From Sulfolobus sp. UBA167 (GTDB lineage Archaea > Thermoproteota > Thermoprotei_A > Sulfolobales > Sulfolobaceae): 12,636 nt of DNA. The notes under the pieces were generated by a model. It saw only the letters and a program-made list of their open reading frames with translations, ran no database searches and was not told the DNA's origin. Positions 7,191-12,636 of the stretch are shown one piece after another. The position numbers and the translations under genes were made by a program. The DNA is taken from contig DAHF01000012.1 in assembly GCA_002495845.1 (NCBI GenBank), forward strand, positions 1,263 to 13,898, written 5' to 3'. Position 1 is the first letter of the stretch; each line of letters opens with the position of its first letter.

Positions 7191-8455
7191 AGCTTTATCT
7201 CCTGTCCATTCTCGGGCGTGACAACGTCTACGCCTATCTCTTCCTTAACCGTTGCTGCAAAATGCTCAGCGCTGTCGCTGGAGGCGTGCACGATGACTAA
7301 CTTCTGCAGATGACTTGCGCTTCTCACTAGCTTCATCAGATCTCCTTTCCCGGAATGGCTTGAAAAGTCGAAGAGCTCGAACCTAGCCTTCAACATGGGA
7401 GAGAACTCGTCAAACTTGCCTATCTCTAAGAGCTTCCTCCCTGGAGTGCTCGGGGCTTGGTAGCTCACTAAGAAGACTGCGTTCTTAGGGTCCTCGGCGA
7501 GCTTCTTGTAGTAATATACAGCAGGCCCTCCTTTGAGCATCCCTGCGCTAGCTACTATTACTCCCTTGTCTTTCCATATCTTCTTCCTCTCGTTGAACCC
7601 ATTAACGTAGTGGAAGCTATCGTAAGCCTTCTTTAACAAGTCTGGCTTGTGAAGGTATTCCTTGTGGTTCAACATTACCTCAGTGATTTCCCTCGACATT
7701 CCATCGTAGTATACAGGGTAGGGGAAGTTCGACGATGCAAACAGGGAGAGCAACTCTTGGCTCCTGTTCAGGCTGAACGCTGGGACTAGTACTGTACCTC
7801 CTCCCTCTATGACCTCTTTAACTTTGTCCAAGAATTCCTTCTCCACCACTTCCCTGCTAGGGTGATTGAACCTACCGTATGTAGCCTCCATTATGAGGAC
7901 GTCTGTGTCCTTGAGGTCCTCTGGGTTAGCCGGGTTCATAAGCTTCGTTTCAGCAGTATTTATATCGCCTGTATAAGTTATCTTGAATTTCTCGCTCATT
8001 ATGTGGATTTGAGCGCTACCTGGTATGTGCCCTGCGTTGGTTAGCTTTACCTTGTACCCTTCTATCTCCTCTTCCTTATCAAACTCTATAGTACTGAAGT
8101 TATCTACAGCCTTCTTGACCTCGACCCACTCGAAAGGTATCTTAGGACCCGAAAGCTTCACGAAGTCCCTGAGTATAAGCTCGCTTATTGCCTTCGTCAT
8201 GGGAGTACCGTATATCCGCTTCTTTAACGTAGAGATCTGATATATCGGTAGAGCTCCCACGTGATCCAGATGCCCATGAGAAACCAAAAAACCCTTTACT
8301 TTCCCGGGCAGCTCCTGCAACGGAAAGTTGGGGTTATCGTTGTTATCAAAGTTAACCCCGTAGTCCATCACAAGGCTGCCGTCGTTGTTACCGATCTCGA
8401 TGGCAGATCTTCCGACTTCTCTGCCTCCTCCGAGTATCTTTAGATAGTAGTCCAT
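7187..8455 (-). CDS. Beta-CASP ribonuclease, aCPSF2 type
   Basis: This 422-residue metallo-beta-lactamase/beta-CASP nuclease belongs to the RNA-processing CPSF73/RNase J superfamily. It has no N-terminal KH domains, so it fits archaeal aCPSF2 rather than aCPSF1; aRNase J is mainly euryarchaeal. Motifs: GGGREVGRSAI (9-19), motif 1 at D31, motif 2 SHGHLDH (59-65), motif 3 H143 in AGHIPGS, motif 4 D164 in YTGDIN, beta-CASP motif A E190 in IMEATYG, motif B H367 in FSSHSGKGD, and motif C H390. Motif C reads VHASSD instead of the common VHGE. Homologues trim RNA 5' to 3' or cleave it, with zinc ions in the active site. It is the first gene of the operon with ThrRS-ed and mevalonate kinase, and is transcribed from the symmetric promoter shared with aNAC. 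The TATA centre lies about 30 bases before the ATG at 8455, so the leader is only a few bases. Some databases would name it RNase J-like. Confidence 0.9.
   Translation of the reverse strand: MDYYLKILGGGREVGRSAIEIGNNDGSLVMDYGVNFDNNDNPNFPLQELPGKVKGFLVSHGHLDHVGALPIYQISTLKKRIYGTPMTKAISELILRDFVKLSGPKIPFEWVEVKKAVDNFSTIEFDKEEEIEGYKVKLTNAGHIPGSAQIHIMSEKFKITYTGDINTAETKLMNPANPEDLKDTDVLIMEATYGRFNHPSREVVEKEFLDKVKEVIEGGGTVLVPAFSLNRSQELLSLFASSNFPYPVYYDGMSREITEVMLNHKEYLHKPDLLKKAYDSFHYVNGFNERKKIWKDKGVIVASAGMLKGGPAVYYYKKLAEDPKNAVFLVSYQAPSTPGRKLLEIGKFDEFSPMLKARFELFDFSSHSGKGDLMKLVRSASHLQKLVIVHASSDSAEHFAATVKEEIGVDVVTPENGQEIKL
7198..7203 (-). promoter_or_regulatory. Shine-Dalgarno site for ThrRS-ed
   Basis: AGGAGA on the minus strand lies seven bases before the ATG at 7190 and inside the end of the ribonuclease gene. 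It supports this start and internal initiation within the operon. Confidence 0.55.
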
Positions 8456-8475
8456 TTGTTTAATACCTCAGCACC

Positions 8476-8493
8476 GCAAACTATTAAGTTTGC
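8476..8493. promoter_or_regulatory. Symmetric bidirectional promoter between aCPSF2 operon and aNAC
   Basis: GCAAACTATTAAGTTTGC consists of perfect 7-base inverted arms around ATTA. Its centre (8484.5) is the midpoint between the first base of the minus-strand ATG (8455) and of the plus-strand ATG (8513). The TATTAAG / CTTAATA core is 28-30 bases from each start, where a TATA box should lie, and the flanking bases that would act as the TFB recognition element are the same in both directions. No second TATA candidate of similar quality is seen in the 57-base gap. A single element probably directs both leaderless or nearly leaderless transcripts. Confidence 0.65.
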
Positions 8494-8512
8494 CATAAGT
8501 GAATGTAAATTG

Positions 8513-8872
8513 ATGAAGATTAGAAACAACGACCTAAAAAAGCTAGAGAAGATGGGCTTGAAGCCCAACATGATAAACGCGTCCCGTGTCATAATTGAGA
8601 CAATGGAAGGGGAAAGGATAGTAATAGAGGGATGTCAAGTCACCAAGATGGTAGCTCAAGGAAACTCGTTCTACACTATCATAGGAGGAGAGGAGAAAAA
8701 AGAAGAAATCAAGGAATCAGATAGCAAAGGTCAAACAACAATAAGCGAGGACGACGTCAAATTCCTCATGGAGCAGACCGGTAAAGGAGAGAGTGAAGTC
8801 AGGGACGCCCTTGTGAAGAGCGGAGGAGATATCGCTAAGGCTCTGGCTTCCTTGACAGGAGAGACCTCATAG
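8513..8872 (+). CDS. nac: Nascent polypeptide-associated complex protein (aNAC)
   Basis: This 119-residue protein is the archaeal homologue of the NAC alpha subunit, a homodimeric factor that meets nascent chains at the ribosome exit. The NAC domain begins right after the start (residues 7-58, LKKLEKMGLK then INASRVIIETMEGERIVIEG and a beta-rich stretch to YTIIGGE). A charged linker (about 59-76) leads to a C-terminal UBA domain (77-115, ISEDDVKFLMEQTGKGESE to DIAKALASL). I chose the ATG at 8513 rather than the in-frame ATG at 8456 because archaeal NAC proteins begin with MK followed directly by the first helix, and because the longer form would run through the promoter. The transcript should be leaderless. 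Its last 38 bases overlap the end of the convergent regulator gene. A T5 run at 8893-8897 may end its transcript inside that gene. Confidence 0.93.
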   Translation: MKIRNNDLKKLEKMGLKPNMINASRVIIETMEGERIVIEGCQVTKMVAQGNSFYTIIGGEEKKEEIKESDSKGQTTISEDDVKFLMEQTGKGESEVRDALVKSGGDIAKALASLTGETS

Positions 8873-9563
8873 AGCTTATAATTTCATCTTCATTTTTCTT
8901 CGTGGAAATTATCACGTTTATTCCCTCCTGTTCGCTCAAGTATAGCGCAAGAGGATCCATCTTGACGGGTCTGTGGAAGACCACGACTTTCGGCTTCACT
9001 GGGGCTACCTTAAGCGCGATCATCGGAGACCTGCCTCCTGCTACCTTGGTAAAGATCAATACCTTGTTCAGAGATAGCGAGAGGAATTGATAGAAATCTG
9101 CACCGCTGAGAGTAGATATAGCCTTTATGCTGTTAGCTATCACGTACCCGTAAACGCTGGTCTGGCTCACGAACGAGTTCATCATTATGCCGTCAACTGC
9201 CATGACTATCTCGTCTATTGGTAAAGGGGAAACGAAGTCAGCCATGTCCATGATGTAAGGGTAAACGAGGTTGAACATCTTCACCAGCTCGCCCACTATC
9301 TTAAAGCCGTTCTTTGCATCATTCCTGATTAGAGCTTCCACATATCTCTTTATGAACCCGCTCCCTGGCTGTCTCCTGCCTCTCTCATAGTCAGCTATCA
9401 CGGTCTGTTTCACCCCAAGCTCTTTGGCTAGCTCCTGCTGAGACAACTTGAAAGTCTCCCTCCACTTCCTTAAGGAGACGAAGACGTCGTTGCTCCACAC
9501 GATGTCCCCGGCTATCCTCTTTCCTACCATATCTAGGATATACTTGTCGTAAACGTTCTCCAT
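8835..9563 (-). CDS. XRE-type helix-turn-helix transcriptional regulator
   Basis: From the ATG at 9563 this encodes 242 residues. Residues 31-79 form a clear Cro/C1-type DNA-binding domain (LRKWRETFKLSQQELAKELG, then VKQTVIADYERGRRQPG). The remainder is a mostly hydrophobic region (about 85-170) and an alpha/beta end (VVVFHRPVKMDPLALYLSEQ, NVIISTKKNEDE) that I do not recognise as a ligand-binding fold. It resembles the uncharacterised archaeal regulators grouped as COG1709; the target genes are unknown. The frame stays open upstream to 9668, but that part is the tRNA gene read backwards, so MENVYDKY is taken as the start; GGAG lies a few bases before it. A later ATG at residue 12 is the alternative. 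The gene converges on aNAC with a 38-base overlap and diverges from tRNA-Pro across 45 bases. Confidence 0.82.
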   Translation of the reverse strand: MENVYDKYILDMVGKRIAGDIVWSNDVFVSLRKWRETFKLSQQELAKELGVKQTVIADYERGRRQPGSGFIKRYVEALIRNDAKNGFKIVGELVKMFNLVYPYIMDMADFVSPLPIDEIVMAVDGIMMNSFVSQTSVYGYVIANSIKAISTLSGADFYQFLSLSLNKVLIFTKVAGGRSPMIALKVAPVKPKVVVFHRPVKMDPLALYLSEQEGINVIISTKKNEDEIISSMRSLLSRKPEP

Positions 9564-9576
9564 CTTCTCCGATGAA

Positions 9577-9588
9577 GTTTTATAAAAC
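9577..9588. promoter_or_regulatory. tRNA-Pro TATA box, palindromic
   Basis: GTTTTATAAAAC is a perfect 12-base palindrome centred 26-27 bases upstream of the first base of the mature tRNA (9609), so it is very likely the TATA box of the tRNA gene with transcription starting at the 5' end of the tRNA. Read on the minus strand it would direct a start near 9556, just inside the regulator frame. A second AT-rich element, CTTAAAATTAAAG at 9592-9604, is a better-spaced TATA candidate for the regulator start at 9563. Confidence 0.65.
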
Positions 9589-9608
9589 CAGCTTAAAATT
9601 AAAGATAG

Positions 9609-9683
9609 GGGCCCGTGGTCCAGCTTGGCTAGGATGCGACGTTCGGGTCGTCGAGGTCCCGGGTTCAAGTCCCGGCGGGCCCA
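9609..9683 (+). tRNA. tRNA-Pro (anticodon CGG)
   Basis: The cloverleaf folds cleanly without an intron. The acceptor stem GGGCCCG (9609-9615) pairs with CGGGCCC (9676-9682). The D stem is GTCC/GGAT with GG in the loop (9627-9628). The anticodon stem CGACG/CGTCG encloses the loop TTCGGGT with anticodon CGG at 9644-9646 and G37. The T arm is CCGGG-TTCAAGT-CCCGG. The discriminator base is A9683 and CCA is not encoded. It reads proline CCG codons. Short T runs at 9685-9688 and 9726-9730 are likely transcription ends. The 172-base gap to the next gene at 9856 shows no integrase, att-like repeat of the tRNA 3' end, or ORF of its own. Confidence 0.97.
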
Positions 9684-9725
9684 CTTTTAGGTATTTGAGA
9701 TCGAGCTAAGGTTTTCTAACCGCCC

Positions 9726-9730
9726 TTTTT
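9726..9730 (+). terminator. T5 run downstream of tRNA-Pro
   Basis: CCCTTTTT ends at 9730, about 47 bases after the tRNA. A four-T run directly after the tRNA (9685-9688) may already be enough, so this is a secondary candidate. Confidence 0.35.
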
Positions 9731-9855
9731 ACGCTCCAGAGTGGAAAGGATGGAAAGGAGATGACGAGAAGGGAAAGATTTTCCTTTTTGCTTCATTATT
9801 AGAAATTTATACAAAATACACATAAAAGTAAATGACAATACTAACTTCAGAGTCC

Positions 9856-10920
9856 TCAGCTGGAGTAAAAAGGCTTGACTACAGTCCCATGGGGGACTAT
9901 TTCGTTGGGAGGTATTATGGAGCCGAACTTATTGGATCTGCCTCTAATTATCTTCCCGGTAAATGTGCTCTCAGTTATGGCACCTGCACCTACCTTGGCT
10001 TTACTCCCCACTATGGAGTAAGTGAGGTAAGACTTGGACCCTACCTCCGCGTTGGGTTCGACCAATGTATGAGATATCTCGCTGTATGCTCCTATAACTG
10101 CATTTCTCTCTATAGAGGAATAAGACCTAACAAGTGAGAAGTTTCCTATATAAGCTCCTTTACCTATGTACGCAGGGCCTTTTATAACCGCATATTCTTC
10201 TACCGTAGCACTTTCCTCAACTACGACGTTCTTTCCAATGACGGCGGAGGTTGAGACTTTAGCCTCATCGGAGACGAAGGATCCCTTCCTTTCGTCCAAC
10301 ACGTTTTGGACAGCTACAAGGAGGTCTTCAGGGAAGCCTATGTCGACCCAAGCACCAGACCAGACGAAATACGATGAGTCTAAAGATGACAAGTAACTCT
10401 CAAAGCTCTCCACCATTTCTGCAGGAAGCACATATGCACCAGCCAAGGCTAGGGTAGATCCTGAATCCACAACCCTTATCTTTCCATCCCTCAACTCTAC
10501 CAGACCGTAGGTGTTCAAACCCTCACTTACCGGTGTCAAAGATATGGAAGGCTTTCCGTTAGTGTAGAACAGAGACATTAAGGAAGAGTAAAGTTGCTTC
10601 GACGTTATTATATCTCCGAACGCTAGGACATAGTAGTTATCGGATATTCTACTTACGCCCGTCCTAATTGCACCATCTATTCCAGCCTCCTTTTGGTAAA
10701 CTATTTCGTAACCCGCGTTAAGGTCGCCTATCTCTTTATCTAGATCCCTTCCCTTGTCGCTGGTCACTATCACAAAGTCAGTTATACCAGCGCTTACTAG
10801 ACCGTCCAAGACGTACCTAATTACTGGCTTCCCAGCTACTGAGATTAACTCCTTCTGTTGGTCCTTTGTGAGGGGGAGAAGCCCCTCTCCTTTACCTCCA
10901 GCTAATACCACAGCTTTCAT
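9856..10920 (-). CDS. GlmU-like sugar nucleotidyltransferase/acyltransferase homologue with degenerate active sites
   Basis: This 354-residue protein has an N-terminal nucleotidyltransferase domain (1-210: VVLAGGKG, VAGKPVIRYVLDGL, VLAFGDIITS at the metal-binding aspartate, LNTYGLVEL, WSGAWVDIGFPEDLL) and a C-terminal left-handed beta-helix (about 214-345) built of hexapeptide repeats. The architecture is that of archaeal GlmU-type enzymes, which make UDP-GlcNAc from glucosamine-1-phosphate. However, GxGTRxxPLT is here GKGEGLLPLT (arginine replaced by G13), the PK pair is QK, and the Q-GTA nucleotide motif reads QKEAGIDGA. In the acetyltransferase half the catalytic histidine position appears as S295 and the ITANLR-type motif reads ITESTF. 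It is shorter than the roughly 400 residues of the Sulfolobus enzyme. It follows glmS with an ATGA overlap, so it serves the hexosamine pathway, but it may be a changed-specificity or non-catalytic paralogue. Confidence 0.8.
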   Translation of the reverse strand: MKAVVLAGGKGEGLLPLTKDQQKELISVAGKPVIRYVLDGLVSAGITDFVIVTSDKGRDLDKEIGDLNAGYEIVYQKEAGIDGAIRTGVSRISDNYYVLAFGDIITSKQLYSSLMSLFYTNGKPSISLTPVSEGLNTYGLVELRDGKIRVVDSGSTLALAGAYVLPAEMVESFESYLSSLDSSYFVWSGAWVDIGFPEDLLVAVQNVLDERKGSFVSDEAKVSTSAVIGKNVVVEESATVEEYAVIKGPAYIGKGAYIGNFSLVRSYSSIERNAVIGAYSEISHTLVEPNAEVGSKSYLTYSIVGSKAKVGAGAITESTFTGKIIRGRSNKFGSIIPPNEIVPHGTVVKPFYSS

Positions 10921-12636
10921 TCTACTGTCACCGTCTTGGCTAGGTTCCTAGGTCTGTCCGGGTCAAGTCCTTTGTTGACTGACACGTAGTAAGCCAAAAG
11001 CTGGATGGGAGGAGCTAAAGCGAAAGGCTCTAGCCCCTTATCTGACCTAACTGGGACTTCATCCTTAGATATACCTTTAGATGTCCCGATATAGAATATT
11101 CTAGCTCCCCTCGATTTCATCTCCTCAATGTTAACCTTAAGCTCATCTATTCCTGGGTCTAGGAAAACCACGGGGAAACCTTCGGAAACCAAAGCTATAG
11201 GCCCGTGCTTACTCTCCCCAGCAGGGTATGCCTCAGCGTGTACATATGCCACTTCCTTTATTTTCAACGCCCCTTCCAAAGCCATGGGAAGGCCTACCCC
11301 CTTGGACAAGTAGTACATGGAAGGAGTAGAGCTCAGGGTAAAGCTCCACTTCTTCATCTGCCCCTCCGTTGCCTCTAATGAAGATTCTAACACATCATGT
11401 GCGTGAGATAGGTAATCTGTTCCCTCACCTAAAACCTTGGACTTGAGCAGAAGGAGCGAAGCGACTTGCGATACAAAAGTCTTCGTCGCTGCGACGCCTA
11501 GCTCGGGGCCAGCTCTCATGTACAGTTTCACGTCGCTCTCCCTAGAGATGGTGCTCTCTATTACGTTAGTTATAGAAATCACTACGGAACCGTGATCCTT
11601 GAACTGCTTTATGGCCATCTTCACATCCAAAGTCTCACCGCTCTGACTCAGGGCAAGGATCACGTCTCCCGCCCTCGTCCTATAGGAGGGGTACTCTGAC
11701 GCTATCATGGGAATGACGGTGAACCCGGACATGTTTAGTTCCCTGCTGAATATGAGACCAGCGTGATAGCTCGTCCCAGCGGCGACCACGAATATCCTGT
11801 TAGCCTGAGACAAGATCTTCACTGCCTTGTCGACTGAATCGTCGGACATCATAGTGGAGATGGTCTCCTTTATTGCCAAAGGAGAGTCATGGATCTCCTT
11901 CAACATAAAGTGGGAATACCCTCCTTTAGACGCAGAGGCGAGGCTGAAGTTTAGCTTATGAACCCTCTCGTTTACGTCCACCACTTTACCGTCTTTCTCT
12001 ATATAGACCGAGGAAGAGGTGATGAAACCGATCTCTCCGTCTTGGATCGTGACTACTGTGTTAGTTAAGGGCAAGAAGGGTGCATATTCGCTTGCTATGA
12101 AGTTCTTGTCCTCTCCGATGCCTATCACCAAAGGGTTATCAAGGCGTGCAAAGAATATCCTTTTCTCTCCTTCCATTATCATGAGAATTGCATAGCTACC
12201 CTTTAAGGAAGAGACCGCAGCTTTGAAGGCTTCAAAGCTCTCCATCCCCCTCTTCGTGAATTCTTCAACCAAGTGGGGTATTACTTCAGTGTCTGTATCG
12301 CTCCTGAACTTGTGGCCCAAAGACTCGAGTTCTTCCCTCAGTTCCTTGTAGTTGATAAGTGTTCCGTTATGTACTACTGCTATCCTCCCGGAACAGTCAA
12401 CGTGGGGATGGGCGTTCTGATCGTTCGGAGCACCATGGGTAGCCCACCTAGTGTGCCCTAGGAAAATGTAACCTGACATTTCATTTATCTTCTTATTCCT
12501 CACGACTTCCACGACCTTACCCTTCGCTTTCCTGACGTCTATCCCTTCATCGTCGAGCGAAGCTACGCCTACGCTATCATATCCTCTGTATTCAAGTCTA
12601 CTCAAAGATGAGACTAAGACCTCTGTCAGAGATCTG
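10917..12636 (-). CDS. glmS: Glucosamine-6-phosphate synthase (glutamine--fructose-6-phosphate aminotransferase), 5' end outside
   Basis: This enzyme makes glucosamine-6-phosphate from fructose-6-phosphate and glutamine, the entry step to UDP-GlcNAc. 572 residues are visible; the frame runs off the window edge at 12636, so the first 10-20 residues with the catalytic Cys of the glutaminase are missing, and the apparent TTG start at 12605 is internal (RSLTEVLVSS precedes it in frame). Visible features are the glutaminase domain (LEYRGYDS, HTRWATHG, HNGTLINY, SDTDTEVIPH), a first SIS domain (VVAAGTSYHAG, then ALSQSGETLD and the later GPELGVAATKTF), a second SIS domain with LEGALKIKEVAYVHAEAYPAGESKHGP, and the family C-terminus DPDRPRNLAKTVTVE. 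The total is close to the usual 585-610. The stop overlaps the ATG of the GlmU-like gene as ATGA. The promoter lies outside the window. Confidence 0.97.
   Translation of the reverse strand, partial: RSLTEVLVSSLSRLEYRGYDSVGVASLDDEGIDVRKAKGKVVEVVRNKKINEMSGYIFLGHTRWATHGAPNDQNAHPHVDCSGRIAVVHNGTLINYKELREELESLGHKFRSDTDTEVIPHLVEEFTKRGMESFEAFKAAVSSLKGSYAILMIMEGEKRIFFARLDNPLVIGIGEDKNFIASEYAPFLPLTNTVVTIQDGEIGFITSSSVYIEKDGKVVDVNERVHKLNFSLASASKGGYSHFMLKEIHDSPLAIKETISTMMSDDSVDKAVKILSQANRIFVVAAGTSYHAGLIFSRELNMSGFTVIPMIASEYPSYRTRAGDVILALSQSGETLDVKMAIKQFKDHGSVVISITNVIESTISRESDVKLYMRAGPELGVAATKTFVSQVASLLLLKSKVLGEGTDYLSHAHDVLESSLEATEGQMKKWSFTLSSTPSMYYLSKGVGLPMALEGALKIKEVAYVHAEAYPAGESKHGPIALVSEGFPVVFLDPGIDELKVNIEEMKSRGARIFYIGTSKGISKDEVPVRSDKGLEPFALAPPIQLLAYYVSVNKGLDPDRPRNLAKTVTVE
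10928..10932 (-). promoter_or_regulatory. Shine-Dalgarno site for the GlmU-like gene
   Basis: GGTGA on the minus strand, seven bases before the ATG at 10920 and inside the end of glmS, matches the crenarchaeal anti-Shine-Dalgarno sequence and supports the ATGA-overlap start. Confidence 0.5.

Noticed and set aside
8456..8512. 19-residue N-terminal extension of aNAC from the ATG at 8456
   Set aside because: It runs through the promoter and has no counterpart in archaeal NAC, whose first helix follows directly after the ATG at 8513.
9564..9668. N-terminal extension of the XRE regulator (35 extra residues beginning MNPGPRRPERR)
   Set aside because: This stretch is mostly the tRNA-Pro gene read on the other strand and lies upstream of the likely promoter; the family-like start is at 9563.
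9772..9789. Small hairpin GGAAA-GAT-TTTCC followed by T5 as an intrinsic terminator
   Set aside because: The five-pair AT-rich stem is weak and no + strand gene ends directly before it; the tRNA has nearer T runs.
9684..9855. Possible integrated element or att site next to tRNA-Pro
   Set aside because: No repeat of the tRNA 3' end, no integrase and no foreign-looking genes downstream.
9832..10137. 101-codon open frame on the + strand
   Set aside because: Almost wholly antisense to the conserved GlmU-like protein and with no recognisable domain; a shadow frame.
12603..12605. TTG as the start of glmS
   Set aside because: The frame continues to the window edge with typical GlmS residues (RSLTEVLVSS before LSRLEYRGYDS); TTG is an internal leucine codon.
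1..12636. CRISPR array, insertion sequence or defence system
   Set aside because: No regularly spaced repeats, transposase, terminal inverted repeats or effector genes were seen; the genes are core metabolism and information processing.

Overview
The window looks like chromosomal core sequence from a thermoacidophilic crenarchaeon of the Sulfolobales. The signs are an XPB helicase followed by Bax1, a free-standing threonyl-tRNA synthetase editing protein, an archaeal NAC, archaeal mevalonate kinase, almost exclusive AGG/AGA arginine codons, and TTTAAA-type TATA boxes about 26 bases upstream of start codons. The moderate GC content (mid-40s per cent by eye) fits Metallosphaera better than low-GC Sulfolobus or Acidianus. 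The genus is an inference from composition and memory, not a database match.

Layout. Bases 1-2225 (+): 3' part of the XPB-family helicase gene, overlapping the gene for its nuclease partner Bax1. Bases 2272-3363 (+): a zinc alcohol dehydrogenase resembling NADPH-dependent succinate semialdehyde reductase. Bases 3411-4829 (+): a PaaK-type acyl-CoA ligase; these last two each have their own leaderless promoter. Bases 4830-5067: a pyrimidine-rich convergent intergenic gap. Bases 8455 down to 5068 (-): a tightly overlapping operon of aCPSF2-type beta-CASP ribonuclease, ThrRS editing protein and mevalonate kinase. Bases 8513-8872 (+): aNAC, divergent from that operon across only 57 bases. Bases 9563 down to 8835 (-): an XRE-type regulator whose end overlaps the end of aNAC. 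Bases 9609-9683 (+): tRNA-Pro(CGG). Bases 12636 down to 9856 (-): glmS, open at the window edge, followed by a GlmU-like protein with degenerate active sites.

How the genes work together. XPB2/XPB and Bax1 form a known helicase-nuclease pair. The dehydrogenase and ligase could act in succession on a C4 intermediate (succinate semialdehyde to 4-hydroxybutyrate to its CoA ester), though only the first step is supported by sequence. The aCPSF2 operon joins RNA decay, tRNA proofreading and isoprenoid lipid synthesis, and sits opposite aNAC, a nascent-chain factor. GlmS and the GlmU-like protein belong to the hexosamine pathway that supplies UDP-GlcNAc for glycans.

No mobile element, CRISPR array or defence island is visible. 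The most notable items are a perfectly symmetric inverted repeat lying exactly midway between the aNAC and aCPSF2 start codons, and the loss of signature residues in both domains of the GlmU-like protein.
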